Shown piece after piece: positions 1 through 8,788 of a stretch of 64,000 nucleotides of DNA (position 1 is its first letter; each line of letters opens with the position of its first letter). The notes under the pieces were generated by a model, which made no database searches, was not told where the DNA came from, and saw only the letters and a list, made by a program, of their open reading frames with translations. The stretch is from positions 186,001-250,000 of the forward strand of contig PALD01000037.1 of NCBI GenBank assembly GCA_002710685.1. Direction: 5' to 3'. The DNA is from Cytophagaceae bacterium. Its GTDB lineage: Bacteria > Bacteroidota > Bacteroidia > Flavobacteriales > Flavobacteriaceae. The position numbers and the translations under genes were made by a program.

Positions 1-664
1 TGCCTGCACGCACCATATCAAATTGCGCCTCGGGAAAATTAAGAATGGCCGAGGTATTGCTCTGGTGTAAAAAAGGTTTGTAATCCAGTTTTTCTAGCAT
101 GTGGGAGGCAATCTCTTTAAAATCTGAAATTTGTTTTAGGGTAAAATCACGCTCGCTTAGATCTTCGCTGGCCACAAGGTGGGAGAATAGCGACCTTACC
201 ATTATCGCATCAGTGGCTGCGAGGGTTTCAAGTATCTTAGGTTCATCTCCTTTTTTAAAGCCCAGCCGGTTGAGGCCGGTGTTAAACTTTAAATGTACGG
301 GATAGTTTTGTTGCTGTTTTGCTTTCGCGGAAGCGATAAACCCCTGCAATACCCTAAAGCTATACAGGTTGGGCTCAAGGCAGCGTTCTATGATGGTGTC
401 AAAGCCACTGGGCTGCGGGTGCAGCACGAGTATGGGTGCGGTAATGCCGGCGTCGCGCAGGGTGACGCCCTCTTCTACAAAGGCAACGGCAAAATAATCA
501 ACGCCCAGGGACATGAGTTTTTGTGCCACGGCCGCAGGTTCACTGCCATAGGCATAGGCCTTTACCACCGCCATGAGTTTTACGCCGGGCGTCAACTTTG
601 ACCTTAGATAGTCAACATTGTGCTCCAGCGCCGTAAGGTCGATTTCAAGAATGCTCTGCGGCAT
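1..664 (-). CDS. alr: Alanine racemase, N-terminal part (cut by window edge)
   Basis: PLP-dependent racemase that makes D-alanine for peptidoglycan. The reading frame starts with ATG at 664-662 and stays open to position 1, giving about 221 codons of a protein that is normally near 370. The first residues (MPQSILEIDLTALEHN) and the motif AVVKAYAYGS, whose lysine binds PLP, are typical of the N-terminal TIM barrel of Alr. The gene starts directly after the thymidine kinase stop (TAG then ATG, no gap), so the two are very likely co-transcribed. A copy of the dispersed palindrome (321-335) lies inside, read as ASAKA. The catalytic tyrosine in the C-terminal domain lies outside the window, so completeness cannot be judged. 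Confidence 0.93.
   Translation of the reverse strand, partial: MPQSILEIDLTALEHNVDYLRSKLTPGVKLMAVVKAYAYGSEPAAVAQKLMSLGVDYFAVAFVEEGVTLRDAGITAPILVLHPQPSGFDTIIERCLEPNLYSFRVLQGFIASAKAKQQQNYPVHLKFNTGLNRLGFKKGDEPKILETLAATDAIMVRSLFSHLVASEDLSERDFTLKQISDFKEIASHMLEKLDYKPFLHQSNTSAILNFPEAQFDMVRAG
321..335. repeat. Dispersed GNAA-loop palindrome, copy in alr
   Basis: GCTTTCGCGGAAGCG. The stem TTTCGC/GCGA closes a GGAA loop. The same 15 bases recur at 46449-46463 inside the alpha-2-macroglobulin gene. The loop strand is antisense to alr. Confidence 0.75.
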
Positions 665-1306
665 CTATTCCTTGGGTTTTGAGGGGTCTATTTGCTGGGC
701 ATCCTTCACGTCCATCTGTTTTAACCTGTCGCGCAGCATGGCCTTGTAATATGCGGCCCGGCTCAAGGGTTCGTACTCTTCGGTCTCGCCCAGGAGCACA
801 AGTTTGTCATTGGCAGATTTTCTGTAGCTGTATTGCGCGAGGTTGCCCGTGCGGGTGCACACGGCGTGTACCTTTGTCACATACTCTGCAGTGGCCATGA
901 GCGCGGGCATGGGGCCAAAGGGATTGCCCTTGTAGTCCATATCAAGGCCAGCAACAATGACGCGCACACCGCGGTTTGCCAGGTCATTGCACACCTTTAT
1001 GATCTCATCGTCAAAAAACTGCGCTTCATCAATGCCCACCACATCACAATCATCTGCGAGGATGGGTATGTTTGCGGCTGCGGGCACTGGTGTCGACCTT
1101 ATTTCATTGGCATCATGAGAGATGACGAGTTCATCATCAAAGCGGGTGTCAATGGCAGGTTTGAAGATCTCAACCTTTTGTTTTGCAAATTTTGCACGTT
1201 TGAGCCTGCGTATAAGCTCTTCGGTCTTACCGCTAAACATGGAGCCACAAATGACTTCAATCCACCCAAACTGCTCTTTATGATTTACGGTATTTTCAAG
1301 AAACAT
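665..1306 (-). CDS. tdk: Thymidine kinase (type II)
   Basis: Phosphorylates thymidine to dTMP in the salvage pathway. The 213-residue protein has the P-loop GSMFSGKT at residues 21-28, the Walker B-like DEAQFF and the lasso region of TK1-type kinases. The family usually carries four zinc-binding cysteines. Here only the first (HAVCTRTG) is visible. The second position is Thr, and the C-terminal pair reads LSRAAYY, so a complete structural zinc site is missing. The gene ends directly against alr and is transcribed away from the gene at 1502. Identification is firm; the zinc statement is read from the sequence and the general family pattern. Confidence 0.95.
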   Translation of the reverse strand: MFLENTVNHKEQFGWIEVICGSMFSGKTEELIRRLKRAKFAKQKVEIFKPAIDTRFDDELVISHDANEIRSTPVPAAANIPILADDCDVVGIDEAQFFDDEIIKVCNDLANRGVRVIVAGLDMDYKGNPFGPMPALMATAEYVTKVHAVCTRTGNLAQYSYRKSANDKLVLLGETEEYEPLSRAAYYKAMLRDRLKQMDVKDAQQIDPSKPKE

Positions 1307-1501
1307 TTTGTACTTTTCAAAAACATAAACGGCAATAGTGCCGTTATAGGTACGTGCCGGGCAAATTTAGGAAAACAGCATCTAGGTATGAAGTTCATCG
1401 CACCTCAAATTGCAGTTTTTATTTAAGTAATAAAACCCAGGGTTTGCCCACGTCAATTTTAAATAAATAATGTTACTTCCTGCACCCCAAACTAAAAAGT
1501 T

Positions 1502-2431
1502 ATGAAGAAAGAGTTAAAAGCAGAGCTCGTGAGCATCGCCCATAAAATCCTTAAAATGGGCAACGATCCAGACTATGCCACCATGCAGGCCCAGACCAAG
1601 AAACTCTACGATACTCTCGCGGTCCTGGCTTTCGCCGAAAGGCACTTTGACGGGATACAGCCCAGTATAGGAAAACAGGAAATCATTGAGGCACTGCAAG
1701 AAAAACCGGCTGCAGAGGTACAAGAAATCATTGCCGAATCCCACATTGAAGAAAAAGTTGAGGTAGAAGCACCTGCCAGCCCGGTTGACGAACAACCCAT
1801 GGAGCAGGAACTTGAGGCCGAGCCCGAATATGAAGAGCCCACCATGCGTATCGAGACCGATGCTGAACGCGTGGCCAGGATAGCCCGTGAAAACCAGGAA
1901 CGTTTTGAGGCAAACAAGCGCCGCAAGGAAGAAGAAGAACGCCAGCGCCAACTGCGCCATGAGCAAAAGAAAAATGACGAGTTCCTTTTTGAGCCCGTGA
2001 CCGAAAAGATAAAGGACATCGTCTCCCAGATGCCAGACCAGCAGGAGGAATTTGAAAAGACCTATGAAGAGGTGATTTCGCCCAGAGCGCACATGAAGAA
2101 CGATATGGGCGAGATAGGTGAGTTTGGAAAAATGGCAGATTTTGAAGAGAAGGAAACCATTACTGAAACGAAGCCCAAGAGCCTTAACGACAAGTTGAAC
2201 AAGGGGCTTACCTTTGGCCTTAATGATAGGCTGGCATATATAAAACATCTTTTTGACGGCAGCACGTCAGACTATAACCGTGTCTTGTCACAGTTGAACA
2301 CGGCATCTTCAAAGGATGAAGCGGTAAAGTTCATCAATACCATGGTAAAACCAGACCACAATAACTGGGACGGCAAGGAATTTTATGAAAACCGCTTTAT
2401 GGATGCGGTCGAGAAAAGATTTGAATCTTAA
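1502..2431 (+). CDS. Uncharacterised flavobacterial protein, highly charged, upstream of rsmI
   Basis: I do not recognise a function. The 309 residues fall into three parts: an ordered N-terminal segment (1-65), a long acidic then mixed-charge region (70-190, with an ERQRQLRHEQKK stretch likely to form a helix or coiled coil), and a C-terminal segment (225-309) that is globular in composition, with motifs LTFGLNDRLAYIKHLF and NNWDGKEFYENRF. There is no signal peptide or membrane segment, so it should be cytoplasmic. It lies 9 bases upstream of rsmI on the same strand, which suggests one transcript. A dispersed palindrome (1627-1643) is embedded in frame as AFAER. Confidence 0.75.
   Translation: MKKELKAELVSIAHKILKMGNDPDYATMQAQTKKLYDTLAVLAFAERHFDGIQPSIGKQEIIEALQEKPAAEVQEIIAESHIEEKVEVEAPASPVDEQPMEQELEAEPEYEEPTMRIETDAERVARIARENQERFEANKRRKEEEERQRQLRHEQKKNDEFLFEPVTEKIKDIVSQMPDQQEEFEKTYEEVISPRAHMKNDMGEIGEFGKMADFEEKETITETKPKSLNDKLNKGLTFGLNDRLAYIKHLFDGSTSDYNRVLSQLNTASSKDEAVKFINTMVKPDHNNWDGKEFYENRFMDAVEKRFES
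1627..1645. repeat. Dispersed palindrome, 19-base copy shared with 57338-57356
   Basis: GGCTTTCGCCGAAAGGCAC. The arms GCCTTTCGCC-type pair around a GAAA loop. The identical 19 bases occur in the intergenic region at 57338-57356. Here it codes for AFAERH in the gene at 1502. Confidence 0.75.
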
Positions 2432-2440
2432 ATTTGCCAT

Positions 2441-3112
2441 ATGGCAAAACTATACCTTGTTCCCACGCCCATAGGCAACCTAGAGGATATGACCTTTAGG
2501 GCAATAAACATCCTTAAAGAAGTTGACCTTATCCTGGCAGAGGATACCCGCACCAGTGGCAAGTTGCTAAAACACTTTGAGATAGGTACGCAGATGATAT
2601 CGCACCACATGCACAATGAGCATAAGATGGTAGATGGCCTCGTAAAGCGTATCGCGGCCGGTGAAACCATGGCCTTGATAAGCGACGCGGGCACACCGGC
2701 AATTTCTGATCCTGGGTTTTTATTAACGCGTGCCTGCGTAGAACATGGCATTGAGGTAGATTGCCTACCTGGCGCAACGGCTTTTGTGCCGGCACTGGTA
2801 AACAGCGGCTTGCCCAATGATAAGTTTGTTTTTGAGGGTTTCCTTCCGGTGAAAAAGGGACGACAAACCCGCTTGCAGTTTCTGGCCGAAGAAACGCGAA
2901 CCATCATCTTGTATGAGTCTCCACACAAACTAGTAAAGACCTTGGGCAACCTTGCAGAATATCTGGGAGAAGGGAGGAAGGCTTCCGTATCGCGGGAGAT
3001 TTCAAAACTACACGAGGAAACCGTGCGCGGCACACTGGCCGAGGTCAAATCGCACTTTGAGAGTAAGCCACCCAAAGGCGAGATTGTTCTTATCGTGGCG
3101 GGGAAGGATTAA
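2441..3112 (+). CDS. rsmI: 16S rRNA (cytidine1402-2'-O)-methyltransferase
   Basis: SAM-dependent methylase of the tetrapyrrole-methylase fold that modifies C1402 in the ribosomal P site. The 223 residues begin MAKLYLVPTPIGNLEDMTFR, the standard RsmI start. They contain AEDTRTSGKLL, the glycine-rich ISDAGTPAISDPG loop and the LPGATAFVPALVNSGLP motif. The length is that of Bacteroidota RsmI, which is shorter than the E. coli enzyme at the C-terminus. The stop codon overlaps the stop of the convergent gene at 3109 in the palindrome TTAA. Confidence 0.95.
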   Translation: MAKLYLVPTPIGNLEDMTFRAINILKEVDLILAEDTRTSGKLLKHFEIGTQMISHHMHNEHKMVDGLVKRIAAGETMALISDAGTPAISDPGFLLTRACVEHGIEVDCLPGATAFVPALVNSGLPNDKFVFEGFLPVKKGRQTRLQFLAEETRTIILYESPHKLVKTLGNLAEYLGEGRKASVSREISKLHEETVRGTLAEVKSHFESKPPKGEIVLIVAGKD

Positions 3113-3555
3113 CTTTGGCGTAAGCCTGTTTTTTCTCCTTTTAAAAATGCGATTAACCTATTTATCGAACTTTCAGAATACCCATCAATTTTTAAGGTTT
3201 CCTTTTTGTTCTTGGTCTTCCACACATAGATTTTATCATTGAACACCTCAATTTCCCTGATGAAGGATGGCTTGAAGGTTTTACCCTTGCCAGTATCCAG
3301 CTTGATGTGGACAAAATCTTTTTGATAGCGAACAAAATTCTTGAATTTCAAGGGGATGATAGTGGGTATAAAAAGCATGAACATACCTAGCATATAGAGC
3401 AAGTTTCCTTCAAAACCTTTGTAAATAAAAAAGCTTAAGGCTGCGATTACTATGCCGGCCAGTCCCACTACCATTTTCCATTTTGCCCGTTGATTTATAA
3501 AGGTCAACTCTTTTTGACCTGTTTTTTTAAACGTGTTTTCCTCTTGTAAAACCAT
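3109..3555 (-). CDS. Small membrane protein, unknown function
   Basis: I do not recognise a family. With the start at 3555 (MVLQEENTFKK) the protein has 148 residues. An upstream in-frame ATG at 3594 would overlap the preceding gene by 68 bases and is less likely. Two adjacent hydrophobic segments (around KMVVGLAGIVIAALSFF and LLYMLGMFMLFIPTIIP) form a probable hairpin in the inner membrane. They are followed by a soluble domain of mostly beta-type sequence (YQKDFVHIKLDTGKGKTF) facing the cytoplasm, resembling a small PH-like or bPH-type fold by composition only. It overlaps the end of the AhpD-like gene by 29 bases and shares its stop tetranucleotide with rsmI. Confidence 0.7.
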   Translation of the reverse strand: MVLQEENTFKKTGQKELTFINQRAKWKMVVGLAGIVIAALSFFIYKGFEGNLLYMLGMFMLFIPTIIPLKFKNFVRYQKDFVHIKLDTGKGKTFKPSFIREIEVFNDKIYVWKTKNKKETLKIDGYSESSINRLIAFLKGEKTGLRQS

Positions 3556-4117
3556 GTTTCTCCAAATATTTGTTTCCACTATCAATGGCGTCATCTTCTA
3601 GCGTTGTCGCCATGCTGTCGTTCCAGCGGTTAAGATAACCAAAAAGGGAGATGACACCCAGCATTTCAACAATTTCCCCCTCATCCCAATGTTGATAGAG
3701 CCTCTCCTTGATTTCAACATCTACGGCGTTGGGTATTTGGCTTGAAGCCAAAGAAAAATCGAGCGCAGCCCGTTCTGCCTCGCTAAAAGCAGGATGCGTG
3801 CGGTACTCCCAGATATTGTCCAGTTTTTCCTGTGCTGCCCCATAACGTTCGGCCGCGCGTATGGCGTGTGCCTGGCAATAGCGACAACCTGTTGCATTGC
3901 TACTTACCCACGCAATCATGCGCTTTAAGGCCGAGGTCACACGACCTTCATTTGCCATCACCGCCTTGTTAAGGTTGATAAAGGCTTTTGAGATTGCTGG
4001 GCGGTGCTGCATGGTCAGCACCGAATTAGGGCAAAAACCCAAGGTCTCATTAAAAAACTCGGCAAGTTCTCGTGTTTCGGGGTCGTGGTTGGGGTCAAGG
4101 GGATTTACAAGTGGCAT
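3527..4117 (-). CDS. Carboxymuconolactone decarboxylase/AhpD-like protein (peroxidase-related)
   Basis: The AhpD-like all-helical fold is indicated by the redox motif CRYCQAH, with the CxxC and following His that family members use for thiol peroxidase or reductase activity. The start at 4117 (MPLVNPLDPNHDPE) is preferred. The longer frame from 4174 would add 19 basic and hydrophobic residues not typical of the family. With this start the protein has 196 residues. The C-terminal half (GVISLFGYLNRWNDSMATTLE) matches the usual uncharacterised peroxidase-related group. Substrate is unknown. A dispersed palindrome TTTGGCTTGAAGCCAAA (3736-3752) is embedded in the gene as LASSQ. Confidence 0.82.
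   Translation of the reverse strand: MPLVNPLDPNHDPETRELAEFFNETLGFCPNSVLTMQHRPAISKAFINLNKAVMANEGRVTSALKRMIAWVSSNATGCRYCQAHAIRAAERYGAAQEKLDNIWEYRTHPAFSEAERAALDFSLASSQIPNAVDVEIKERLYQHWDEGEIVEMLGVISLFGYLNRWNDSMATTLEDDAIDSGNKYLEKHGFTRGKHV
3736..3752. repeat. Dispersed palindrome, TTTGGC class
   Basis: TTTGGCTTGAAGCCAAA, arms TTTGGCTT/AAGCCAAA around a single G. Inside the AhpD-like gene. Confidence 0.7.
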
Positions 4118-4184
4118 CTTGAGTATTCTATGTTTTTTGAACTTTAATAATACTGAAAAAATAAGTTTGGTCATGTTTTTTTTC

Positions 4185-4203
4185 TTTTGGCTTTAAGCCA
4201 AAA
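4185..4203. repeat. Dispersed palindrome, TTTGGC class, intergenic
   Basis: TTTTGGCTTTAAGCCAAAA, arms of nine bases around one T. It lies between the AhpD-like gene and the divergent gene at 4300. No T-rich tail follows on either side beyond the arm, so it is not obviously a terminator. Confidence 0.75.
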
Positions 4204-4299
4204 AATCATTATCAAGATTACTGCAACCTATTTTAAGGAATGGGAAGCTGCCAAATTTGTATATTGAACCTCGATTTACACCCCCTTAAAACTACTTGC

Positions 4300-5910
4300 G
4301 TGCAACGAACCGTTTTTTTAATACTACTGATTTTAAACGTGTTTTCATACGGTCAAGAAATTGATGCGTTCAACCAGGTTGAAGAGTTCTATCTTAAGGG
4401 CAATAGTGCCGTTACCGGAAACAATATATTGAGCAAGCATGAAACCAGGGATTATAACAATCCCACTGGGGTCAATGACCAGTACAAGATGAGGTATGTG
4501 GATATAGATGATGACAACACGACGTTTAGTTCAAGCTCTGCTGACCTCATCATCCCAGAAAATGCAATGATAAAATATGCCGCGCTCTACTGGGCGGCAA
4601 CATACCCCGGTGCCGAGGGAAAGAAAAAGGCCCATGGCAATAGATATGTCTATGAACTCAAGCAGGGGCGCAAAAAACCCATAAATGACATCTTGATCAA
4701 ACTACCGGACCAGCAAACCTACTCCACCATACATGGTGAGGTTATCTATGATGGATTCAAAGAGGACAAAGACCTTGAAGAGAACAATCAACCGTATGTG
4801 TGCTTTTCAAATATCACGGATATAATAAAACTGAACGGTAAAGCAAGCGGTACGTACACGGTTGCTAATATTCCCGCCCTTGAAGGGTATATGTATGGCG
4901 GTAGTTCTGCTGGGTGGATGCTTTATGTGGTCTATGAAAATGAAACTGACCCATTGCAATACATAACCACCTATCATGGTTTTAAGTTTATCGATAAGGA
5001 GCATACCGTGGTCTTGAACTTTGAAAACTTTAGGTCTATTGAAGAGGGAGAGGTCAAAACAGAACTGACCATAGGGGCCATAGAAGGAGATAATGCCCTA
5101 AAAAGGGACCAGGTTGCACTTTATAATGATGTGCGCAAGAAGTTTATAACCCTGACAACAAAGGAGCGGGCCGCAGATAATTTTTTTAACAGCAAGATCA
5201 CCGTCAAGAACGATGAGGCACTGAACAGAAAGCCCAATAGCATGAACACACTGGGCTTTGACATTGCACAGATTGATAATAAAAACGCAATATTGTCTAA
5301 CAATGCCCAGGATGCTAAACTACAGTTTACCACAAAGGCTGACAGATATTCCATCTACTTCACCGCCTTTCAGACCACGATAAGTAAAAAATTCTATGAA
5401 GAGATAACTGCCGCAAAGATCAATATGGAAAATGCTGCCCCGGCAACCTCCACGACAGTAGGGGCCAGTGAGGGCCAATCAGTACTTATGGATGCCGTAC
5501 GCGCATCCAGGCAAAAAATGCAGGACGTAAAAAAGGAAACCATAGAACGACGACAAAATGAGGAGCCCGTTGCCAAGACTGAGCATCCCGTTGAGGAAGA
5601 TGATACGCAAATTGACGACCCTGCCTTTTATGAGGTAGTGGAGGGGCCATCTGTTTCAGTACCTGATCTTGAAGGGGCATACTACATCATCACAAACGTT
5701 TTTTCAAGAAAGAGCAATGCCCTGCGCTGGTCTCGATTTGTAGAAGAACAAGGCTTGGCGCCAAAAACATTTGTAAGGCCATCCAATAATTATTACTACG
5801 TATACATTGATAAGGGCAATGACCCGGTGTCTTTGTACAAAAAAATACAGGAACTTAGAAAACGCGACCAGATGGAAAAAACCTGGATGCTTAAAATCAA
5901 CCTTGATTAA
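4300..5910 (+). CDS. Secreted protein with C-terminal SPOR-like domain (DUF3344-like body)
   Basis: An ATG at 4240 is in frame, but the GTG at 4300 puts a clean signal peptide (MQRTVFLILLILNVFSYGQE) right at the start, so I prefer 4300 (536 residues). The mature body has extracellular features: NAMIKYAALYWAATYPG, YMYGGSSAGWMLYVVYENE and a beta-rich region. It resembles the DUF3344-type ectodomains found in gliding/type IX secretion surface proteins of flavobacteria, but that match is from memory and only moderate. After a charged linker (about residues 385-455), the last 75 residues (AYYIITNVFSRKSNALRW, NNYYYVYIDKG) look like a SPOR-type domain, known for binding denuded glycan strands. The stop overlaps the recJ start (TAATG). 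Confidence 0.7.
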   Translation: MQRTVFLILLILNVFSYGQEIDAFNQVEEFYLKGNSAVTGNNILSKHETRDYNNPTGVNDQYKMRYVDIDDDNTTFSSSSADLIIPENAMIKYAALYWAATYPGAEGKKKAHGNRYVYELKQGRKKPINDILIKLPDQQTYSTIHGEVIYDGFKEDKDLEENNQPYVCFSNITDIIKLNGKASGTYTVANIPALEGYMYGGSSAGWMLYVVYENETDPLQYITTYHGFKFIDKEHTVVLNFENFRSIEEGEVKTELTIGAIEGDNALKRDQVALYNDVRKKFITLTTKERAADNFFNSKITVKNDEALNRKPNSMNTLGFDIAQIDNKNAILSNNAQDAKLQFTTKADRYSIYFTAFQTTISKKFYEEITAAKINMENAAPATSTTVGASEGQSVLMDAVRASRQKMQDVKKETIERRQNEEPVAKTEHPVEEDDTQIDDPAFYEVVEGPSVSVPDLEGAYYIITNVFSRKSNALRWSRFVEEQGLAPKTFVRPSNNYYYVYIDKGNDPVSLYKKIQELRKRDQMEKTWMLKINLD

Positions 5911-7619
5911 TGCGCTGGACGCTTAAACCTAAACCTGACGAAACCCTTGTTGCCGAACTTTCTGGCAGACTGGGCGTGCCGTCAACCATTGCCTATCTCC
6001 TGGTACAACGCGGCATAAAAACTTTCGCGGAAGCAAAAAAATTCTTTAGGCCATCGCTTGATGATCTGCACGACCCTTTCTTAATGCAGGACATGCGGCA
6101 GGCCGTGGACCGTATCAACCTGGCTATTAAAAATGGAGAAAACATCCTGGTATATGGCGATTATGACGTGGACGGCACCACCAGCGTGGCATTGATGCGC
6201 AGCTATCTGGAAGCCCAGGGGGCAGCCGTGGCGTCTTACATACCAGACCGCTATACAGAAGGGTATGGGGTTTCCATTCAAGGTATTGATTTTGCGCATG
6301 ACAATGACATGGCCTTGATCGTGGCTTTGGATTGTGGCATCAAGGCAAAAGAAAAGGTGGCCTACGCCAATAAACTGGGCATTGACTTCATTATCTGTGA
6401 CCATCACCGGCCAGGCCCAGAAATACCAGATTGTGTTGCCGTGCTCGACCCCAAACGTGAAGATTGCAACTACCCTTATGATGAATTATGCGGTTGTGGC
6501 GTGGGGTTTAAATTGATACAGGCGCTACATCAATGCCAGGACCTGCCCGTGACCACGCTGGTACCCTATTTAGATTTGGTCGCCACGGCCATCGCTGCTG
6601 ATATTGTCCCCATCACGGGCGAGAATAGGGTTTTGGCACATTTTGGGCTGGAGGTTATCAATACGCTTCCGCGAAATGGCATCAAGGCCCTGATAGACAA
6701 TGTGAACAAGAAGGAGCTTACCATAACTGATGTCGTGTTTATCGTCGCACCGCGCATCAATGCAGCAGGACGCATAAAGCACGGCCTGCATGCAGTGGAG
6801 CTGCTTATTGAAGAAGATTTTGATATGGCTTGTGCCATGGCTTCGGGCATTGAGGGTCTTAATACAGAGCGCAAGGACCTGGATGCACAGATAACCAAGG
6901 AGGCCCTGGCACAAATAGAAGAACTTAAGGAACAGGAGAGAAAAACCACGGTTGTTTTTGGCGAAAGCTGGCATAAAGGTGTCATAGGTATTGTTGCCTC
7001 CAGATTGATCGAGACGTATTATAGGCCCACTTTGGTCTTTACAAAAAGCGGTGAAAAGCTTGCCGCGAGTGCACGCTCGGTAAAAGGGTTTGACGTTTAT
7101 GAAGCCCTTGAGGGCTGCGCTGAGCATATTGAGCAGTTTGGCGGACATAAATATGCCGCGGGATTGACCCTGCTTGAAGCAGATTATGAAAAATTCAAGC
7201 AGAAGTTTGAAGAGGTGGTCTCCACTACAATTCCGCAGCATTTATTGACCCCGGAAATTTCTGTGGACCTTGAGTTGGAATTCGATGAGGTCAACCCAAA
7301 GTTCTATCGTATTTTAAGGCAGTTTGCCCCGTTTGGGCCAGGCAATATGACCCCGGTCTTTATGTCAACTGATTTACGGGATACGGGATATGGCAAATGT
7401 GTGGGGGCAGATGACCTGCATTTAAAATGCACGGTCGTGCAACATGGTGTTCCGGGACAATATCAAGGGCCATCTTTTGGGGCAATAGGTTTTAACCTGG
7501 GTTCAAAATGCGGCCTTATTGAACGTCAAAAAACATTTAAAGCGGTGTATTCCATCGACCTGAATGAATGGCAGGGTAATGTTTCGCTACAATTAAAGCT
7601 CAGGGATATTCAAGAATAA
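5910..7619 (+). CDS. recJ: Single-stranded-DNA-specific exonuclease RecJ
   Basis: 5'-3' ssDNA exonuclease acting in RecF-pathway recombination and repair. The 569-residue length is normal. The DHH-family metal motifs are present: DYDVDGTTS near residue 83, DCGIK, and DHHRPG near residue 163. The DHHA1 part carries ARSVKGFDVYEAL and the FGGHKYAAGL motif (near residues 410-415), and an OB-like C-terminal domain follows. Start and stop of the upstream gene overlap by one base (TAATG), implying translational coupling. Two dispersed palindromes lie inside in opposite orientations (6022-6034, read TFAEAKK, and 6664-6676, read LPRNG). Confidence 0.96.
   Translation: MRWTLKPKPDETLVAELSGRLGVPSTIAYLLVQRGIKTFAEAKKFFRPSLDDLHDPFLMQDMRQAVDRINLAIKNGENILVYGDYDVDGTTSVALMRSYLEAQGAAVASYIPDRYTEGYGVSIQGIDFAHDNDMALIVALDCGIKAKEKVAYANKLGIDFIICDHHRPGPEIPDCVAVLDPKREDCNYPYDELCGCGVGFKLIQALHQCQDLPVTTLVPYLDLVATAIAADIVPITGENRVLAHFGLEVINTLPRNGIKALIDNVNKKELTITDVVFIVAPRINAAGRIKHGLHAVELLIEEDFDMACAMASGIEGLNTERKDLDAQITKEALAQIEELKEQERKTTVVFGESWHKGVIGIVASRLIETYYRPTLVFTKSGEKLAASARSVKGFDVYEALEGCAEHIEQFGGHKYAAGLTLLEADYEKFKQKFEEVVSTTIPQHLLTPEISVDLELEFDEVNPKFYRILRQFAPFGPGNMTPVFMSTDLRDTGYGKCVGADDLHLKCTVVQHGVPGQYQGPSFGAIGFNLGSKCGLIERQKTFKAVYSIDLNEWQGNVSLQLKLRDIQE
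6022..6034. repeat. Dispersed GNAA-loop palindrome in recJ, copy 1
   Basis: CTTTCGCGGAAGC, GGAA loop on the coding strand of recJ. Confidence 0.65.
6664..6676. repeat. Dispersed GNAA-loop palindrome in recJ, copy 2 (opposite orientation)
   Basis: CGCTTCCGCGAAA. Its reverse complement is TTTCGC-GGAA-GCG, so the loop strand is antisense to recJ, unlike copy 1. Confidence 0.6.
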
Positions 7620-7655
7620 ACCTCAAATTATTTAGATTAATTCTAAACAAGGTTT

Positions 7656-7663
7656 TATATTTG
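7656..7663 (+). promoter_or_regulatory. Candidate -7 element upstream of the gene at 7678
   Basis: TATATTTG fits the Bacteroidota -7 consensus TAnnTTTG and lies 14 bases before the ATG. No TTTG is found at the expected -33 distance, so this is a partial match. Confidence 0.4.
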
Positions 7664-7677
7664 TGTAAAACCCGGTT

Positions 7678-8028
7678 ATGAAACACATCGATATCATTTT
7701 TAAGAATGACCACGGGATATCCTTTTTTTGGAAAAAGAATGAACAAAGCACCGTTGACCTTGCGCAAGTGGTCTTCAGGGATATTGGCTTCTATCTCACC
7801 CTTGACGAGCTCAAGGAATTCTCAAACCTGGTAAGCGTGAGCCTGCAACATGCCGTTTGTCAAAACTGCCCGCATGGCAAGGACTGCCGTTCTTTTTTGC
7901 TCAAGACCCCGGCTGCAAAGATTGATTTGGCGATAAGCCTTAATGAACTCAATGGCCTGCAGGAGCTGCTGGATAAAACGATTATTAAAATGGATACGAT
8001 TATCTATATCCAGGGGTCGTTGAACTAA
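7678..8028 (+). CDS. Conserved small protein with CxxC-type cysteines, unknown function
   Basis: A 116-residue soluble protein I cannot assign. The centre has a cysteine cluster AVCQNCPHGKDCRSFLL (Cys at about residues 61, 64 and 70), which could bind a metal or be redox active. The rest is predicted alpha/beta with no signal peptide or membrane segment. It has its own candidate -7 element. Its stop codon overlaps that of lpxH in the tetranucleotide CTAA at 8025-8028. Confidence 0.7.
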   Translation: MKHIDIIFKNDHGISFFWKKNEQSTVDLAQVVFRDIGFYLTLDELKEFSNLVSVSLQHAVCQNCPHGKDCRSFLLKTPAAKIDLAISLNELNGLQELLDKTIIKMDTIIYIQGSLN

Positions 8029-8783
8029 CCTTCAAATTTTTTTAGGGAAAAATCCGTTCCATCAAAAACACCATAGGTGTAATGCCCTATCCAGTCGCCT
8101 AGATTGTAGTATGTGGAGTTGTCGCCCACTTCTATCTTCATGGGCAAGTGGCGGTGGCCAAAAATAAAATAATCATAGTGCTCACTTTCTAGTTTACGCT
8201 TTGCATAAGCCGCAAGCCACTCGTTTTCCTCACCTAAAAACTCCTTGTCATCTTCTCCAGATATAAGTTTGTTCTTTACCGAGAGGTGCTGTGCCAACCG
8301 TACGCCCACATCTGGATGCAACCAGCGGTAGAGCCACTTTGAAAACGGGTTTACAAACACTTTTTTCATGCGTTTATACCCCATGTCTCCCGGGCCTTTG
8401 CCATCACCATGGCCTATAAAGAACTTTTTGTTGTTAAAGGTAAAGACCTTGGGGTCGTGGTAGACCGGGATGTCGAGCTCTTCTTCAAAATACCCATTCA
8501 TCCAGAGGTCATGATTGCCCACAAAAAAATAGATGGGGATACCGCTGTCGCGAATTTCTGCCAGCTTCCCCAAAACGCGTATGTGGCCTTTGGGCACCAC
8601 CGTTTTATACTCAAACCAAAAATCAAAGAGGTCCCCAAGCAGGAAGATTGCAGCTGCATCTTCTTTTATGCTATCTAGCCAGCGCACAAATTTCTTCTCA
8701 CGCGGTTTGCTTGCTTCGCGGGTGGGTGCGCCCAGGTGATTGTCACTGGAGAAATAGATTTTTTTTCCGGCAGGTATTTGCAT
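8025..8783 (-). CDS. lpxH: UDP-2,3-diacylglucosamine diphosphatase (LpxH-type)
   Basis: Metallophosphoesterase that cleaves UDP-2,3-diacylglucosamine to lipid X in lipid A synthesis, at the inner face of the membrane. Metal-binding motifs are in order: SSDNHLG, GDLFDFWFEYK, GNHDLW, IGHGDGKGPGD and FGHRHLP. The Phe/Trp-rich insertion and the YNLGDWI end are those of LpxH. The start at 8783 (MQIPAGKKIYF) gives 252 residues. A longer frame to 8834 would run through an 18-base palindrome and a promoter-like element and is rejected. A TATCTTTG -7 element (8789-8796, minus strand) lies only 5 bases before the ATG, suggesting a leaderless or very short-leader mRNA. Confidence 0.88.
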   Translation of the reverse strand: MQIPAGKKIYFSSDNHLGAPTREASKPREKKFVRWLDSIKEDAAAIFLLGDLFDFWFEYKTVVPKGHIRVLGKLAEIRDSGIPIYFFVGNHDLWMNGYFEEELDIPVYHDPKVFTFNNKKFFIGHGDGKGPGDMGYKRMKKVFVNPFSKWLYRWLHPDVGVRLAQHLSVKNKLISGEDDKEFLGEENEWLAAYAKRKLESEHYDYFIFGHRHLPMKIEVGDNSTYYNLGDWIGHYTYGVFDGTDFSLKKFEG

Positions 8784-8788
8784 GGGGT

